DNA of 64,000 nt from Anthoceros angustus (taxonomy: Eukaryota > Streptophyta > Anthocerotopsida > Anthocerotales > Anthocerotaceae): positions 62,001-126,000 of the forward strand of contig MU008200.1 of assembly GCA_010909165.1 (NCBI GenBank), given 5' to 3'. The first letter of the stretch is position 1. Each line of letters starts with the position of its first letter. Positions 44,954 to 55,439 of the stretch are shown piece by piece. The notes below the pieces were generated by a model. That model saw only the letters and a list, made by a program, of their open reading frames with translations, searched no databases and had not been told where the DNA came from. The translations under genes and the position numbers were made by a program.

Positions 44954-45170
44954 TGATAAAATAGCTTACTATTAGGGCACTCTTCACTAGGGCACCTAGA
45001 CTTAATAATTAATTTAGTCCTTAGGGCACTAGGTAGTTTCTTTAGTAGTTCTTTATTTAGTTGTTACAACCACTTAACGGTTACAACAACCTTGCCTATA
45101 TAAAGGCGTGTACTTTCTATTATGAATCAATGCAACACAGATTGCTTGAGCTTGTGTATGATTCTCATCA
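44954..45170 (+). repeat. 3' LTR of the copia element (217 bp, internally deleted)
   Basis: Shares both ends with the 5' LTR but lacks about 620 bp of its middle (the cacttaacggtta end is fused to caaccttgcctatataaagg) and one copy of the 70-90-bp internal repeat. The upstream purine-rich gtgagtgggag at 44944-44954 is the likely polypurine tract. Confidence 0.85.
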
Positions 45171-45175
45171 GGATG

Positions 45176-47036
45176 GGGTGCCTAGAGGCAGTGGATGATG
45201 CTAATAGCTTAGGCACACCATGATACAAGATGTCAAGGACTTAATGGACTTAAGTAAAATTCTTCTTTTTATTTTTCACATTTCTTTCGATAATCGTGAT
45301 GGCCAGTAACAAGCCTTGCATGAGAAGCATGCAGCCCTGGATCTAGTTAGTAAGTTGTAAGTAGTGGTGGTAAGACTTAGCTTAGGGTTTAAGGAAGAAA
45401 GTCTGCTTTAAGCAGTTACTTTGGAAAGGATGTAAGCCTCCTATAAAAGGAGATGAAGCTAGCCCTAGAGAAGCATCTGGTGATCCTAGCATGGGGAGCT
45501 ACACTCTTGAGGATAGGACTTTGGAGCCTAAAGGCCTTGGGAGCGTAGAGTGTGAGCATGTCTAGAAGGATCCTAGCACTTGGGAGCTACAGTCTTGTGA
45601 GGATAGGACTGTGGTGCCTAGAGGCCTTGGGAGCCTAGAGTGTGAGCGTGCTAGAGGAGGCGTGAGGACGAGATCGAGGGAGAGAGCTAAGCTCCTAGCT
45701 TAGGCAAAGATGGGGAGCTCTCTACGATCATCATGTATTCTTGTTGACTCTTGCTGGAATAATTAGCGCCGCGACGCGTCGATCGCGACGCCCTGGAAGG
45801 ACGGGCTACTTGGAGACCTAGTGCTAGTGTCTGGTGATGTTTTTGTCGCTAACTGCGTGACTGCCCCACCTCGCTGAAAAGGGGGTGTTATTTGTGGTAT
45901 CAGAGTTCAAGGTTGAAGCATCTTTTAGCTAGGGCGCTAGCTGGAGATGGCCGATCCTGAAGAGCCAGGTAGAGTAGAGAGAATACGGCGAAAGAAAGAG
46001 AAGACTCCTATGTTGGAGACTGCAGTGGATGAGCCTCAGATGGAGCCACTAATTCCTGGAACGGCAAAGGCGGATACCTCTGGGCCGAAGACCGTCACCA
46101 TGCCACAAGAGGAGCTTCAAAATCTTTTGAGGCGAATGGAAGCTCTAGAGCAACAAGTACAAGGAAAAAAAAAGCTTGATGAAGCATACCTGGTGGAGAA
46201 CTTATGCTCAGAGTATTGAGCAAGGTAATAGAGTGGAAACTATTTCCACATGGGCAGACGTACTGGAGGAGCATGCCAAGGGGAAATTGATTGTGAGGGC
46301 CGTCGTAGCCGAGGATTCTAAGGTTATTAGGAGTTGAGCCTCTTGACTTCAGCCTGGTGAAAGAGAATTCAAAATGTCAATCGCAAAGGCAAGAATATGT
46401 GGCTTGAACTAGATGAGCATGGCCCACTTTTCAATTTGGTAAGTCCTTTGAGGTTGCAATGTGCATTGATATCGTTCGATTCTCGGCGATGAAGTTGTGC
46501 TAGCCTTTATTTGCACCCACCACCCAACTTCTCAGGTGTATGGTCGGGGCAATCCACGTCAAAGGAGGGCAGACGGTTAAGTACAAGAGGTATTATTCGT
46601 TATTGTTTAGAGGTGACATGCAGGTATGCTTGGAGTTTGAGGACGGCCTTAGAGGTCTTGGGAAGAAGTCTGAGTTTCATTTTTTTCAAATCGGGCTCTG
46701 TGGAGCAGGGCTGTTACTGCCGACGATGATGAATTCAAAGATGCACTGCAACTTCAATTCCAGCCAACTAATGCATCTATGTTGGCAAGAAGGATGCTAG
46801 AGAATGTGAAGCACACAAGAAGGTTGCGGCAGTATGTGAGTGAATTTAGCACAATTGTTTTACAATGCCCTGATATGCAGGAGGTGGATAAGCGGTTTTA
46901 TAGTGGACTCAAGAGGTGAACTCAAGAGGTGGCAAATGACGAAACCTCAAATTCACATTCAGTTGGTGGCTATCACATTCAGTTGGGAATCACATTCTGA
47001 TATTTTTGTCCCCACCTCGCTGAAAAGGGGGTGTTA
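45176..47036 (+). mobile_element. Decayed gypsy-like LTR element remnant
   Basis: A TATA motif (ctataaaagg at 45441) and an 87-bp tandem repeat (gatcctagc… at 45482 and 45569) lie in a probable LTR. A 27-bp segment at 45864-45890 occurs again at 47010-47036, consistent with the LTR 3' end. A primer-binding site TGGTATCAGAG lies at 45895-45905. A gag frame starts at 45947 (MADPEEPGRVERIRRKKEKT) and continues in other frames as FKDALQLQFQPTNASMLARR and QYVSEFSTIVLQCPDMQEVD, a retrotransposon gag signature, at about 46730-46900. No pol domains remain. Confidence 0.7.
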
Positions 47037-47747
47037 CTTGGCCAGTGATTTACTCGCTAAAGTCATACAATTGAGGGCCCCGATTCCCGTCCACTTGCGC
47101 CATCTCGGAGCGTTCATGCTCAGAAAAAACTACAAGAATCCAAACCGCGAAAAGCGGACCTAGTCCTGGACAAGATTCGCCTCACAGGCGGTGTATACCA
47201 AAAGACGGGATCCCAACCGCTTACATTGGTGCAAACTGGGTCGTCCCAAGTGCACGAAGTTGGACCCGGTTTGTCCCTGAGGCCTATTAGAAAAGGATTC
47301 TTATAGGAAAATTGGAATTCTAGTTGATGTAAGGAGCTTTGTCGCAAGAACTGAATTACATTTGAAGAACTCGTGGCACAGTTTCCAGTTTTCTTTCGTG
47401 AGCGCTGATAGCTCAAAAAGACGAACGTCTACCTCGACCAGAACGTGGTTTACAAACGCGCCCCTCCTACGGGATTTTAAAATGCTACCTCTGTGTACAT
47501 GCAGAACACTGACCACAACCCGATGAAGAAAATTACTGCTTGCTGCTTCTCTACACCTAGGAGTCTTGACCGTTTCCTCAGCATGGGGCAGGTATACTTC
47601 AATCCGTCACCATTAATGTGTTGAATTCAGCTACCCTGCAGGTCCTTGCAACAGGACTATCTGAAGCAGTTCCGCAGACGCGGAAATGCCATCAGAGACT
47701 GGCCTGCAGATTCTCTGCAGTTCCCCTCAACATTTGCAGAGCACCAC
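47037..47747. other. Intergenic downstream of NEF1
   Basis: No gene recognised; includes the NEF1 3' UTR. Confidence 0.4.
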
Positions 47748-50700
47748 CTAGATAAACTTCATGCCAGCAATCCTAATACGCCGTGCAACAAGATACTGCA
47801 GCAGGGAGTAAGCCAGTCCCAGTACAGCCAACAGTCGAACAGTAGTGATATCGGTTATGATGGCAGCTGGTAAATTCAGGGGAGTAGTAGTCAATAACAA
47901 AAAGTCAGATTGCCTCACGTAGTCCCACGTAAACCGATTGAACATAACATGGTTCGGGATGACAAGTAGAAGGAGAATTCCGTTCTTCAGTACGTAGAAA
48001 AGCCCTGGACTCCCAGTTTCTAGTCCCCAGACAGCATTCTGACTGCCGTGCCATGCTTCTTGCCACAAACTAAGTGCTGCTGAGCCTCCTAGATAGACTG
48101 AAACAGCCAAAGCCACAGGGAAATACCTCTGTCTGTCTCCAAACCCAGCAAACACATTCACATCCTGGTTTAAAAGTAACAAAATTGGAGCAAGGAGAAA
48201 GATTGCCTTATCTGAGCCTCTAGTGAGATGAAAATTTAGAACCAGACAAATAACGAAACACAGTATGGTGGCCATGTTTCCAATCACCGGCATCCATGCA
48301 CCCTCTGCAGGCAGTTGTCTCACAGTGACGGAACCCCCTAGAGTTCCATGATGACGCCGCTGAAGAAGACGCTTAGGCCCAAACCCAGAGCCACTAAAGG
48401 CCAACCCTTGTGCGGCAGCTTTATGAAGACCAGTTTCCCTGACCAGTAATGCCAGCCGCAACTTGATCTCCAGAGAAATTAGCATGAGAAGTGCAGCATA
48501 CAGCCCAAGTATCCCAGTTTGAGCACCCTTGATAGTCATGGCACTAAGCATGTTGTCATTCTCTTCATCATCATTACCAGTAACACCAGTTTGGAGCTGA
48601 CCCTCCACCACATACATGACTGGGAGGAGAGCGACAAAGGATAGAAATACCCATGGCAGATATCTTGGGCTTGAAACTGATGGAAAATGAGCGAATACCA
48701 GGAACAGTGTCGCACATAACACAGCAGCAATCAGAGGTGCATGGATGATCACAGCTTGCGAGAAGTATTCAGCACACAAGTAGCTCCCAGCACTAAGCCC
48801 CACTACAAGAGCATACAGCACGCGGAGTTCCACAATGTGCTGCACAGGTAACACAGAGGTTAATGCTGCCAGAGACAACAGCACTATCCACACCAGCAGC
48901 CAGGCTGCCCATGATGAGCTACTTAATTCTGTCTCATAGATACTCAGATCATCTGGATGATCATAGATCCGGATTCTGCTCCACCAAGAGGACAACGGTC
49001 CAGGGACTGGTGGCTGGAGAAAAATAAGGAGAACTCCCAGTGATAAAACTAGGAGCAACCATTTCTTAGCAACCTACATCCACAACAGGAAACATGTGAT
49101 TTTCTCTTGCGACCAATGCATGGTTGTGGCACCGTTGAAGAACAAAAAAATAATCAAAGGGTGTACCTGCACGTGCGGAAAGTGATACATCACAATGGGT
49201 ATGGTTCCGAGCCCTGATATAAGAACCAAAAATCCCACAACCACTCCATCCATGGGTTGTCGTCCTGTCCACCAGTGGATGCTTTCATAAATCATGTGTC
49301 GGCACATCCACACAGTCACAAAGACTACCCCTGCATGTCCAAGCCCCTGCCAATACTTCATCTTTGAACCACCTTTCCCTCTTCCCCTGACAGCAATTCA
49401 AAAACAAGAGGGCTCACTACTCCACAGTTAGATTGAGCTGTGCAAAGACGATACAAAAGAAACCAACAGAGCTATTGCTAAGGGAATCAATACCACATAA
49501 CCCAACTGCAAATGTGATAGGCATCTGGAAAAAAACGCTTCATTGCAGCACCAGTGGCACAATCAGCCCAACAGCACAAGAAAACTGCACTGGAAGAAGC
49601 TGCTGTACCTAAGTAAGGGTGACCAAACCAAGGGGGACTATAGAGGAGCTACCTGTAAAGCAGTATTGGAGGAGAGACAGCCAAGATCAGCACAGCTGAT
49701 GGCCACAAAACGTCCTTTGTTGATAGGACAAGCAGCGACAACTTGGCAAGATAAAGGGAGGTGAGCACCCAACTAGCCATTGATCCAAGCAAACCCTCCT
49801 TTGCTATTCGCCAGGTTAACAGCAGCCCAATCATAGTGGATAGGACGACCAGATAACTTGGATATACCGCATCTTCCTCAAACCCAAAATGGTAGATACT
49901 TCCAAAATTGTAGAGTCTGTTTTCAAGATGACACACCAGCACAGCATGTGCGACAAGGCCAAGTTCTAGCAGACGACGAACTTTGCGAGGCAGGCGAACA
50001 AGGCCTGGAATTACCATAGCCAGCACGGCACTTGCAATGATTATTTTACAGATAACTTTCAGCTTGAGCCCTCCTAGCCATATATTAAGAGACCAGAAGT
50101 TGTGCACCATGAACCATACAACTGAAAAGCTTGTAGAGGCAACGAATAAGAAGTATGGAAGAACAGTTTTCTTCACACAGAATTGTGAGAAAAATATCGC
50201 CGCAATAGCTGGTACGGGCACAAACTGCATAGTAGCGAAAAAAAGGTGAGAAGCCCTCATAGCAAAAGACAGCAATGACCTATGTAAGCAGAGAAACAAT
50301 CGAAATGCATGAAAACATGGAGTGGGCTCGGAACATACCATGAAAGGCATACCTAGCACGAGGGAGCCGGACACAGCTGCTGTAACGGAAAGGGAGGATA
50401 GAATAAAAGGAGCGATAGCATCGCTTAGCATGCGGGTTACAAAGAGTCCAATAGCAGCTGCAGCCCCGACAATAGCGGTAGTCACCAGGAGATAGTTCCA
50501 TGGTGGCGGTAGGTGGATATACTGGCCAAAGGAGTAGAAGACCACCCGGACCTCCAGACAGAGGAGTACAACTAAGAGGGAAACGGCAGCGTTGACTAAT
50601 TGCAAGCGGCGTAGTTCAGCGCTGTCCTGGACAAGCCACCACAGGGCCCCACGGGTGGAGGCATAGAGTTGGAAGAGTAAGGGCACGAAGAAGAGGAGGA

Positions 50701-51520
50701 GGAGGTCACAGATGGCATTAGGTGAGACGAAGAGGCGGCGATGGTGTACTCCGACATGAAACAGCAGAGGCAGAAAGACAAGGAAAAGGGCGTGGAAGGC
50801 GGCCTCCAAGGGGCCAGAAATCAAAGCTTCTTGTGCAATGTGGCCACCATAGTTCCTCTCCAACTTGGTGCGGAAAGATGACGGCTGAGGCAATGAAAAC
50901 ATCCAGTACATGGCACATAAGATAAGCATGAGATAAAATGCGGCACTTGGCATGCCCACAGACAGCACCACGGCCCAGGTGTAGACTGCCGAAGCTGTGA
51001 AGGGGATGCAGGCGAAGAGGAGGCGCTCCAGGAGCAGCACCACAGAGGGATTCTCCAGCTGAAGCCACTTGAACTGAAGCGAGGCCCACACTCCGACGAG
51101 AAAGACGAGCTGGAACGACACAAACAGAGCAAGCAGGTACAAAGGGGTGGACGCCGTCGATAGGCTGGTACCTGAGAGCAACAGGGCCCCAACGGTAGCA
51201 AAGCAGGAGCCCCAGATGCCGAAGAACGCTCCGTGCTTGAGATGAAGCGAGTCAAGGATGTAGGAGATCATGAGACCTAGAGTGAGCGTGGCGAGAACGG
51301 GCTTGCCCCCGAGTCCCAGCAGGAAGAAGGCGCAGGGCAGGAGCGCAAGCCCGACTCTAACATTGTACTGGAAAAAGGAGCTGGGGGAGAATCGGGAGTC
51401 GGACGTTGCCGCGGTTGCGGAGGCGGCCACCGCCTCCGTCCCCGCGGCCGTGAAGCGTCTGCCACTGGATCCGCCGCCGCCGCCATCGGCAGCAGCGGCT
51501 GCTACGAGGCCGCTCGCCAT
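47748..51520 (-). CDS. NEF1: NO EXINE FORMATION 1 (NEF1) homologue, multi-pass membrane protein
   Basis: Four exons, 51520-50339, 50224-49653, 49386-49167 and 49073-47748, give 1099 aa, close to the length in flowering plants. An Ala/Gly/Ser-rich N-terminus precedes SRFSPSSFFQYNVRVGLALL, which starts some twenty predicted transmembrane stretches. Conserved blocks include FKWLQLENPSVVLLLERLLF, FVPLLFQLYASTRGALWWLV, PPPWNYLLVTTAIVGAAAA, DAVYPSYLVVLSTMIGLLLT, AVSPPILLYR, DKAIFLLAPILLLLNQDVNV and FGDRQRYFPVALAVSVYLGG. In Arabidopsis NEF1 is needed for pollen exine patterning and plastid membrane lipids; its presence in what may be a seedless plant fits a spore-wall role, which is inference. It is divergent from the 51736 gene, with 215 bp between starts. 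Confidence 0.95.
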
Positions 51521-51735
51521 GCCTCTCCCTGTTCAGGCCTGAGAGCCTGGAGGATTTCCCACGAGTCCAGATCTCAGACACTCTGATGAAATACTCCTAC
51601 GACCCTACCTATGTACATATGTACATATATACAATGTGAGATTTATGCACATACATACCCTCTATGTCCGTACAGTACACACTGTACATGGAATAAATTG
51701 GTGAGGTCGATGAGCCCTACCAAGCTCATTCGTCC
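51521..51735. promoter_or_regulatory. Bidirectional promoter, NEF1 and unknown gene
   Basis: 215 bp between divergent start codons. Contains tacatatgtacatatataca (about 51613), a self-complementary TATA-like tract that could serve either direction. Inference from position and composition. Confidence 0.45.
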
Positions 51736-54700
51736 ATGGCTGCTGCCGCACGTCTGGCCCGGCCGCAGCAGCGGCAGCAGGCTTTCTTGGAGCTGGCGCT
51801 GCAGCAAGCAGTCCTGCCTCGGTCACAGCTGGAGTCGCCTTCCCCTTCTCCGCTCGGAGTTGGCTGCGGGAGCCAGCGATTGTCGGGGCTGTGGGCGCAG
51901 GTGCGCGAGCTTGTGCACTCGCGCACGCTGCAAGCCCGCCACGTCCAAGCCTTGGCTGGTCTCGCCTCTTCCCGCCACTCCTTTCTTGTCTCAGATCCAG
52001 ACGCCGTCCTTCTCCTCTCCATCATCTCCACCGAGCTGCAACTAGCTGGCCCAGACGAGGATGATGCCACGGCCCTGCTGCCGCTGCCGCTGCCTCCGCT
52101 GCTGCTGCTGCGGACGTCGGCCTTCCTGCTCCTGGCGTCCTGGCTCCGCTCGCGGGCCAGCTCCAGCTTCAGCTCCCCCACTCCCAGCGCGGCTCCCTCG
52201 CTTGACGCCCTCGTGGACGCCACCTTGGGCTCGCTCCAAGATGCCGTACCCTCGGCCCTGCTCCCCGAAGCTGCGCTCCTGCTGGGACTGGTGTGTGCCG
52301 CCCCGGATTGTCCCCCGGCTCTGGGAGGCCGCGCCCGGGAGGCCATCCTTCTCCATGTGTCCGCGCTGCCCGCGGTACCAGCATCGCCCCGCGCGGAGTA
52401 CTTGCTGGCCGGTCTGGGATACGCCATGTCCGCGTCGCACGGTGGCCAGCTCGCGCTGCTGTGCAGCACCCTGCTGTCGTTGTGGTCCCGCGATGGAGCT
52501 GCTGCCGCTGCTCCTGCCCCTCCGCTCCAGGATTGCATGCGCCTCTTCCACCTCTTTCAGCACTACTCCGCGGCGCTGGATTCCCGGCCCCCCCCCGGGG
52601 CCATGGCTGACGCGGCGTCGGTTGTGCAGGAGTTGAAGGCATGCGTGGCGCAGGCTTCGTTCTCTGGCGCCTCTTGTGCGGCGCTTATGGCGGCTGCTGG
52701 ATTTCTCGCCATCTGCAAGGAGCAACGGTGGCGCCCCATCAGACAGGAGTGCCACTCGCTTATTGCCTATGTGGCGCAGCAACTGCTGCCGGAGGTGGCC
52801 GTCACTGATTTACCTCACGATGATGGGAATGGGAATGGCAACGGGATTGGTAATAGCGATATAAGAGGGGACGTGCAGAATGTGGGGGAGCCATGGGCTC
52901 TTCTGCAACCCCTCACCAGCCTCCCCCCTGATGTCCGGCATTGCCTGCAGTGTTTGGCGTTGGCTGTTGCCCATTCTGGCCCCTCTCCCGCCAACCATAG
53001 TATCTTAGGCTGCCTGCTTTCCAGCCTCCTGGGGGACTTGCTTAACCTTGCAGACCTGTTCTCGGCGGTGGAGTCGGATATCTCAGCCCGCGTCTCGACG
53101 GCCTGCACTTTGGAGCTACAGCGCCTCGACGATGCAACTCACAATCCTTTGTTTGGAGTGGTGGGAGCTGTGGCACGTACTTTCTGCGGCCAGTATATCT
53201 CCTGCCCTGCCTACGTGCAGCGCTTTACGGAAACTGTCTTGTGGCGCTTTTCACGTTCTCTTTACACCACCCAGCGCGTCTTCCATGCGTTCCGGCACAT
53301 GCTTCTTCCAGTCCTTGCAACAGGATCACACTTGGCCACTCAAGCCGTGGACAGGATTGCTGAGACTGCATTTGTGTTCCTCGCAGTGTTTTTTTCTCTC
53401 GCTGTTGAAGGCTCTGCGGGACGCCCGGGGGACACCCAGCCGTTGCTTGCAGCACAAGCCTTGGATGCACTGTCCTGTCTGGAATTTGCACGCAAGTCGC
53501 ACATGCCTAACTACGTCGACTTGGTCAAGCGTTCCATCCAAATTGTTTCCAAAGCCGACCAAGCGTGTATTGCCCTTGTGGGTTTCATACCTATCTACGG
53601 CGAAACGCTCTGTCCTGGTCTGTACGTAGCTCTCTTCTAGAATTCTGGTGAGCTCAGGCCGAGGCCGGGTCATGGTGTGATTTAATGGTGGATCGCTTAT
53701 GCAGGTCTTGGTATGGCGCCTGCTTTTTATCATTGGGATCTGGATGAAGTTCAAGCAGCACGCATTGTTTTCTATCTTCGGATATTGCCCTTCTGTCTTG
53801 CCAGCCTACCGAGACAAGTTTTCGAAGACAAAGTCGCATCTATTATGGTTCTGTATCCTTTCACCCTCCTCTGTCACTCACCTTTACCTGCACTCATGAT
53901 TAGTCCAAGTGGTCAATTTTATTACGCTTTGTTGAGGATTTACATTGCCGACAAGATACCTGCAATACCCTTCAGAGGTGGTCGTAAGAGCCTGTCACGC
54001 TCTATTCATGGCATACTTACGTGGCGCCAACAGCCTTGATGGCGGAGATGGTTACAACACTAGTGAAAAGCTCCCTGCTATCTGTGTAGACGAACATCTT
54101 GTGGCCTTCTACGTCAAAACGGCCTTGGAGGCAAGTTTCTTGTCCTGCATGTGGAGGCAAACTCTCGGTGCTGCCTGCGCAGGCTTCTCAGATTGCGTTG
54201 CCTGTTTTAACTTCCAGATTTATCCTGCGCTCGCTCCTTTCGACGCCTTTGTCACCGTTATTGGGGCAGTTGTCCAGTACTTGCCTCCTGGGAATCCAGC
54301 TATTCTGCACTGCATCGATATGTTGGTGGCTAAGTGTACTGAACTGCATGAGATGGCCTCTAATCTTGAGCTCAATAGTGTAGCTGAGAAGTCTCGTACG
54401 TCTTCTGCTAAGGACGAAGATTCTGAGGTTGCAAATCTGAAGCAAGCAGCTGAACGAATACAGCAGCTTCTGGTGCACCTGATACCGTTTGTCGACCTGC
54501 AGGTACAGGCAACTCCTGTTTTTCTTACTCGCTCAATCGTCAATGCAGCGCTATAGTGGATGTTAGGTTTTCTTCGTTTCCTGAAAGTTGTGTTTTCAAG
54601 TAGTGCCTCCCACTTTTTATCAATGGAAGCTAAGCTGTGGTCATGACAGGTACTCCCAGAACTCCTGAAAGCTATTGCAAAACTTGTTCTCGGGTTGCCC

Positions 54701-54931
54701 TTTGTTCGCAGATTTGTAGCCCTTGAACAGGCTTTCCACGTAGTTGGTGGCATGGATGACTACACCAGAAAGCATCTTGTGAATCCATGGTTTCAATCGC
54801 TTGCCTTTTTAAGTGTGGAGAACACGTTCAGAATGAGCAACAGTGATGCCGTAGAAAGTGAGGAAAAGTCTCCATACACTGAAACGGGCACTCTCAGAAT
54901 TGTGAATTCAGGATGCAGATCTAGTTTGTGA
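51736..54931 (+). CDS. Large conserved plant protein of unknown function (923 aa)
   Basis: Five exons, 51736-53617, 53705-53852, 53956-54130, 54218-54502 and 54650-54931; total 2772 nt with consistent phase. The first exon is GC-rich and Ala/Leu-rich and looks like an alpha-helical repeat protein (RHVQALAGLASSRHSFLVSD; WRFSRSLYTTQRVFHAFRHM; DALSCLEFARKSHMPNYVDL). Later exons read FYHWDLDEVQAARIVFYLRI, YPSEVVVRACHALFMAYLRG, APFDAFVTVIGAVVQYLPPG, LLVHLIPFVDLQ and VLPELLKAIAKLVLGLP. This order matches a single-copy plant protein family I remember only as uncharacterised; the ARM/HEAT-like pattern is my reading. Intron 3 (54131-54217) begins GCAAGT after GAG, so it is a GC-AG intron. Shares a divergent promoter with NEF1. 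Confidence 0.85.
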
Positions 54932-55439
54932 AGTCTCGAGATGCGTCCACGAAAGTTATGTAGGTAAGTTGTACGCAGGCCAGATTAAAAATGATTTTGG
55001 AAAACTATTATGTATTGGTGTGGTGGGAAGAGAACTAAGGTGGTGGAGTTAATAGACAGGTGGAAGATAGCCTTCGTAGATAGCTCACCTGTAGTAAGCT
55101 TCCGTCAGCCAAATTTGGGGAACATCTCCCCTTCTCATGGTACAATTTTCCCGATTTCAATTCACCCGCAATGACAGTTTCACGGCTCATCGTCTACTGA
55201 AAAGCTTGCTGAAGAATACTCCCACTGCGGCGTGAGGATTTTACCTGGGCCGGGAACCATTCTTGTACTGGTATAGAAACAGCGTCAACTCAGATGGGCA
55301 TGAAATGTGAAACATCTAGTGGTGAAGAGTGAACTCGTCGGAAGAGCGTACAATATCCGGAAGAGCTGGCGATTCCAGACGTTACTGACTTGAATCATAG
55401 TTCGTGGGCACTATCAATGATATCTCACCTGCGTTGGTA
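54932..55439. other. Spacer between convergent genes
   Basis: About 500 bp between the stop codons of the 51736 gene and the NAT12-like gene. No coding pattern. Confidence 0.5.

Larger units (their letters stand above)
39420..45170 (+). mobile_element. Ty1/copia LTR retrotransposon, internally deleted, with host gene fragments
   Basis: The element is bounded by TGATAAAATAG… and …TCTCATCA LTR ends and flanked by the 5-bp target duplication GGATG (39415-39419 and 45171-45175). The primer-binding site TGGTATCAGAAC (40333-40344) fits initiator-Met tRNA. Gag remnants (about 41240-42050) include QDLLVGGLSQHMVRHVAAKT and a CCHC zinc knuckle broken by a one-base shift near 41950. Gag then joins straight to the C-terminal part of reverse transcriptase, so protease, integrase and the N-terminal RT are missing. 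RNase H remnants run to about 43260. About 44370-44530 holds SF3B4 fragments. The element cannot be autonomous. Confidence 0.9.

Noticed and set aside
48536-48730. Small frames inside NEF1 exon 4
   Set aside because: Alternate-frame shadows of a hydrophobic coding exon.
51726-52782. Minus-strand frames of about 250 codons
   Set aside because: GC-rich shadows opposite exon 1 of the 51736 gene, without a recognisable domain.
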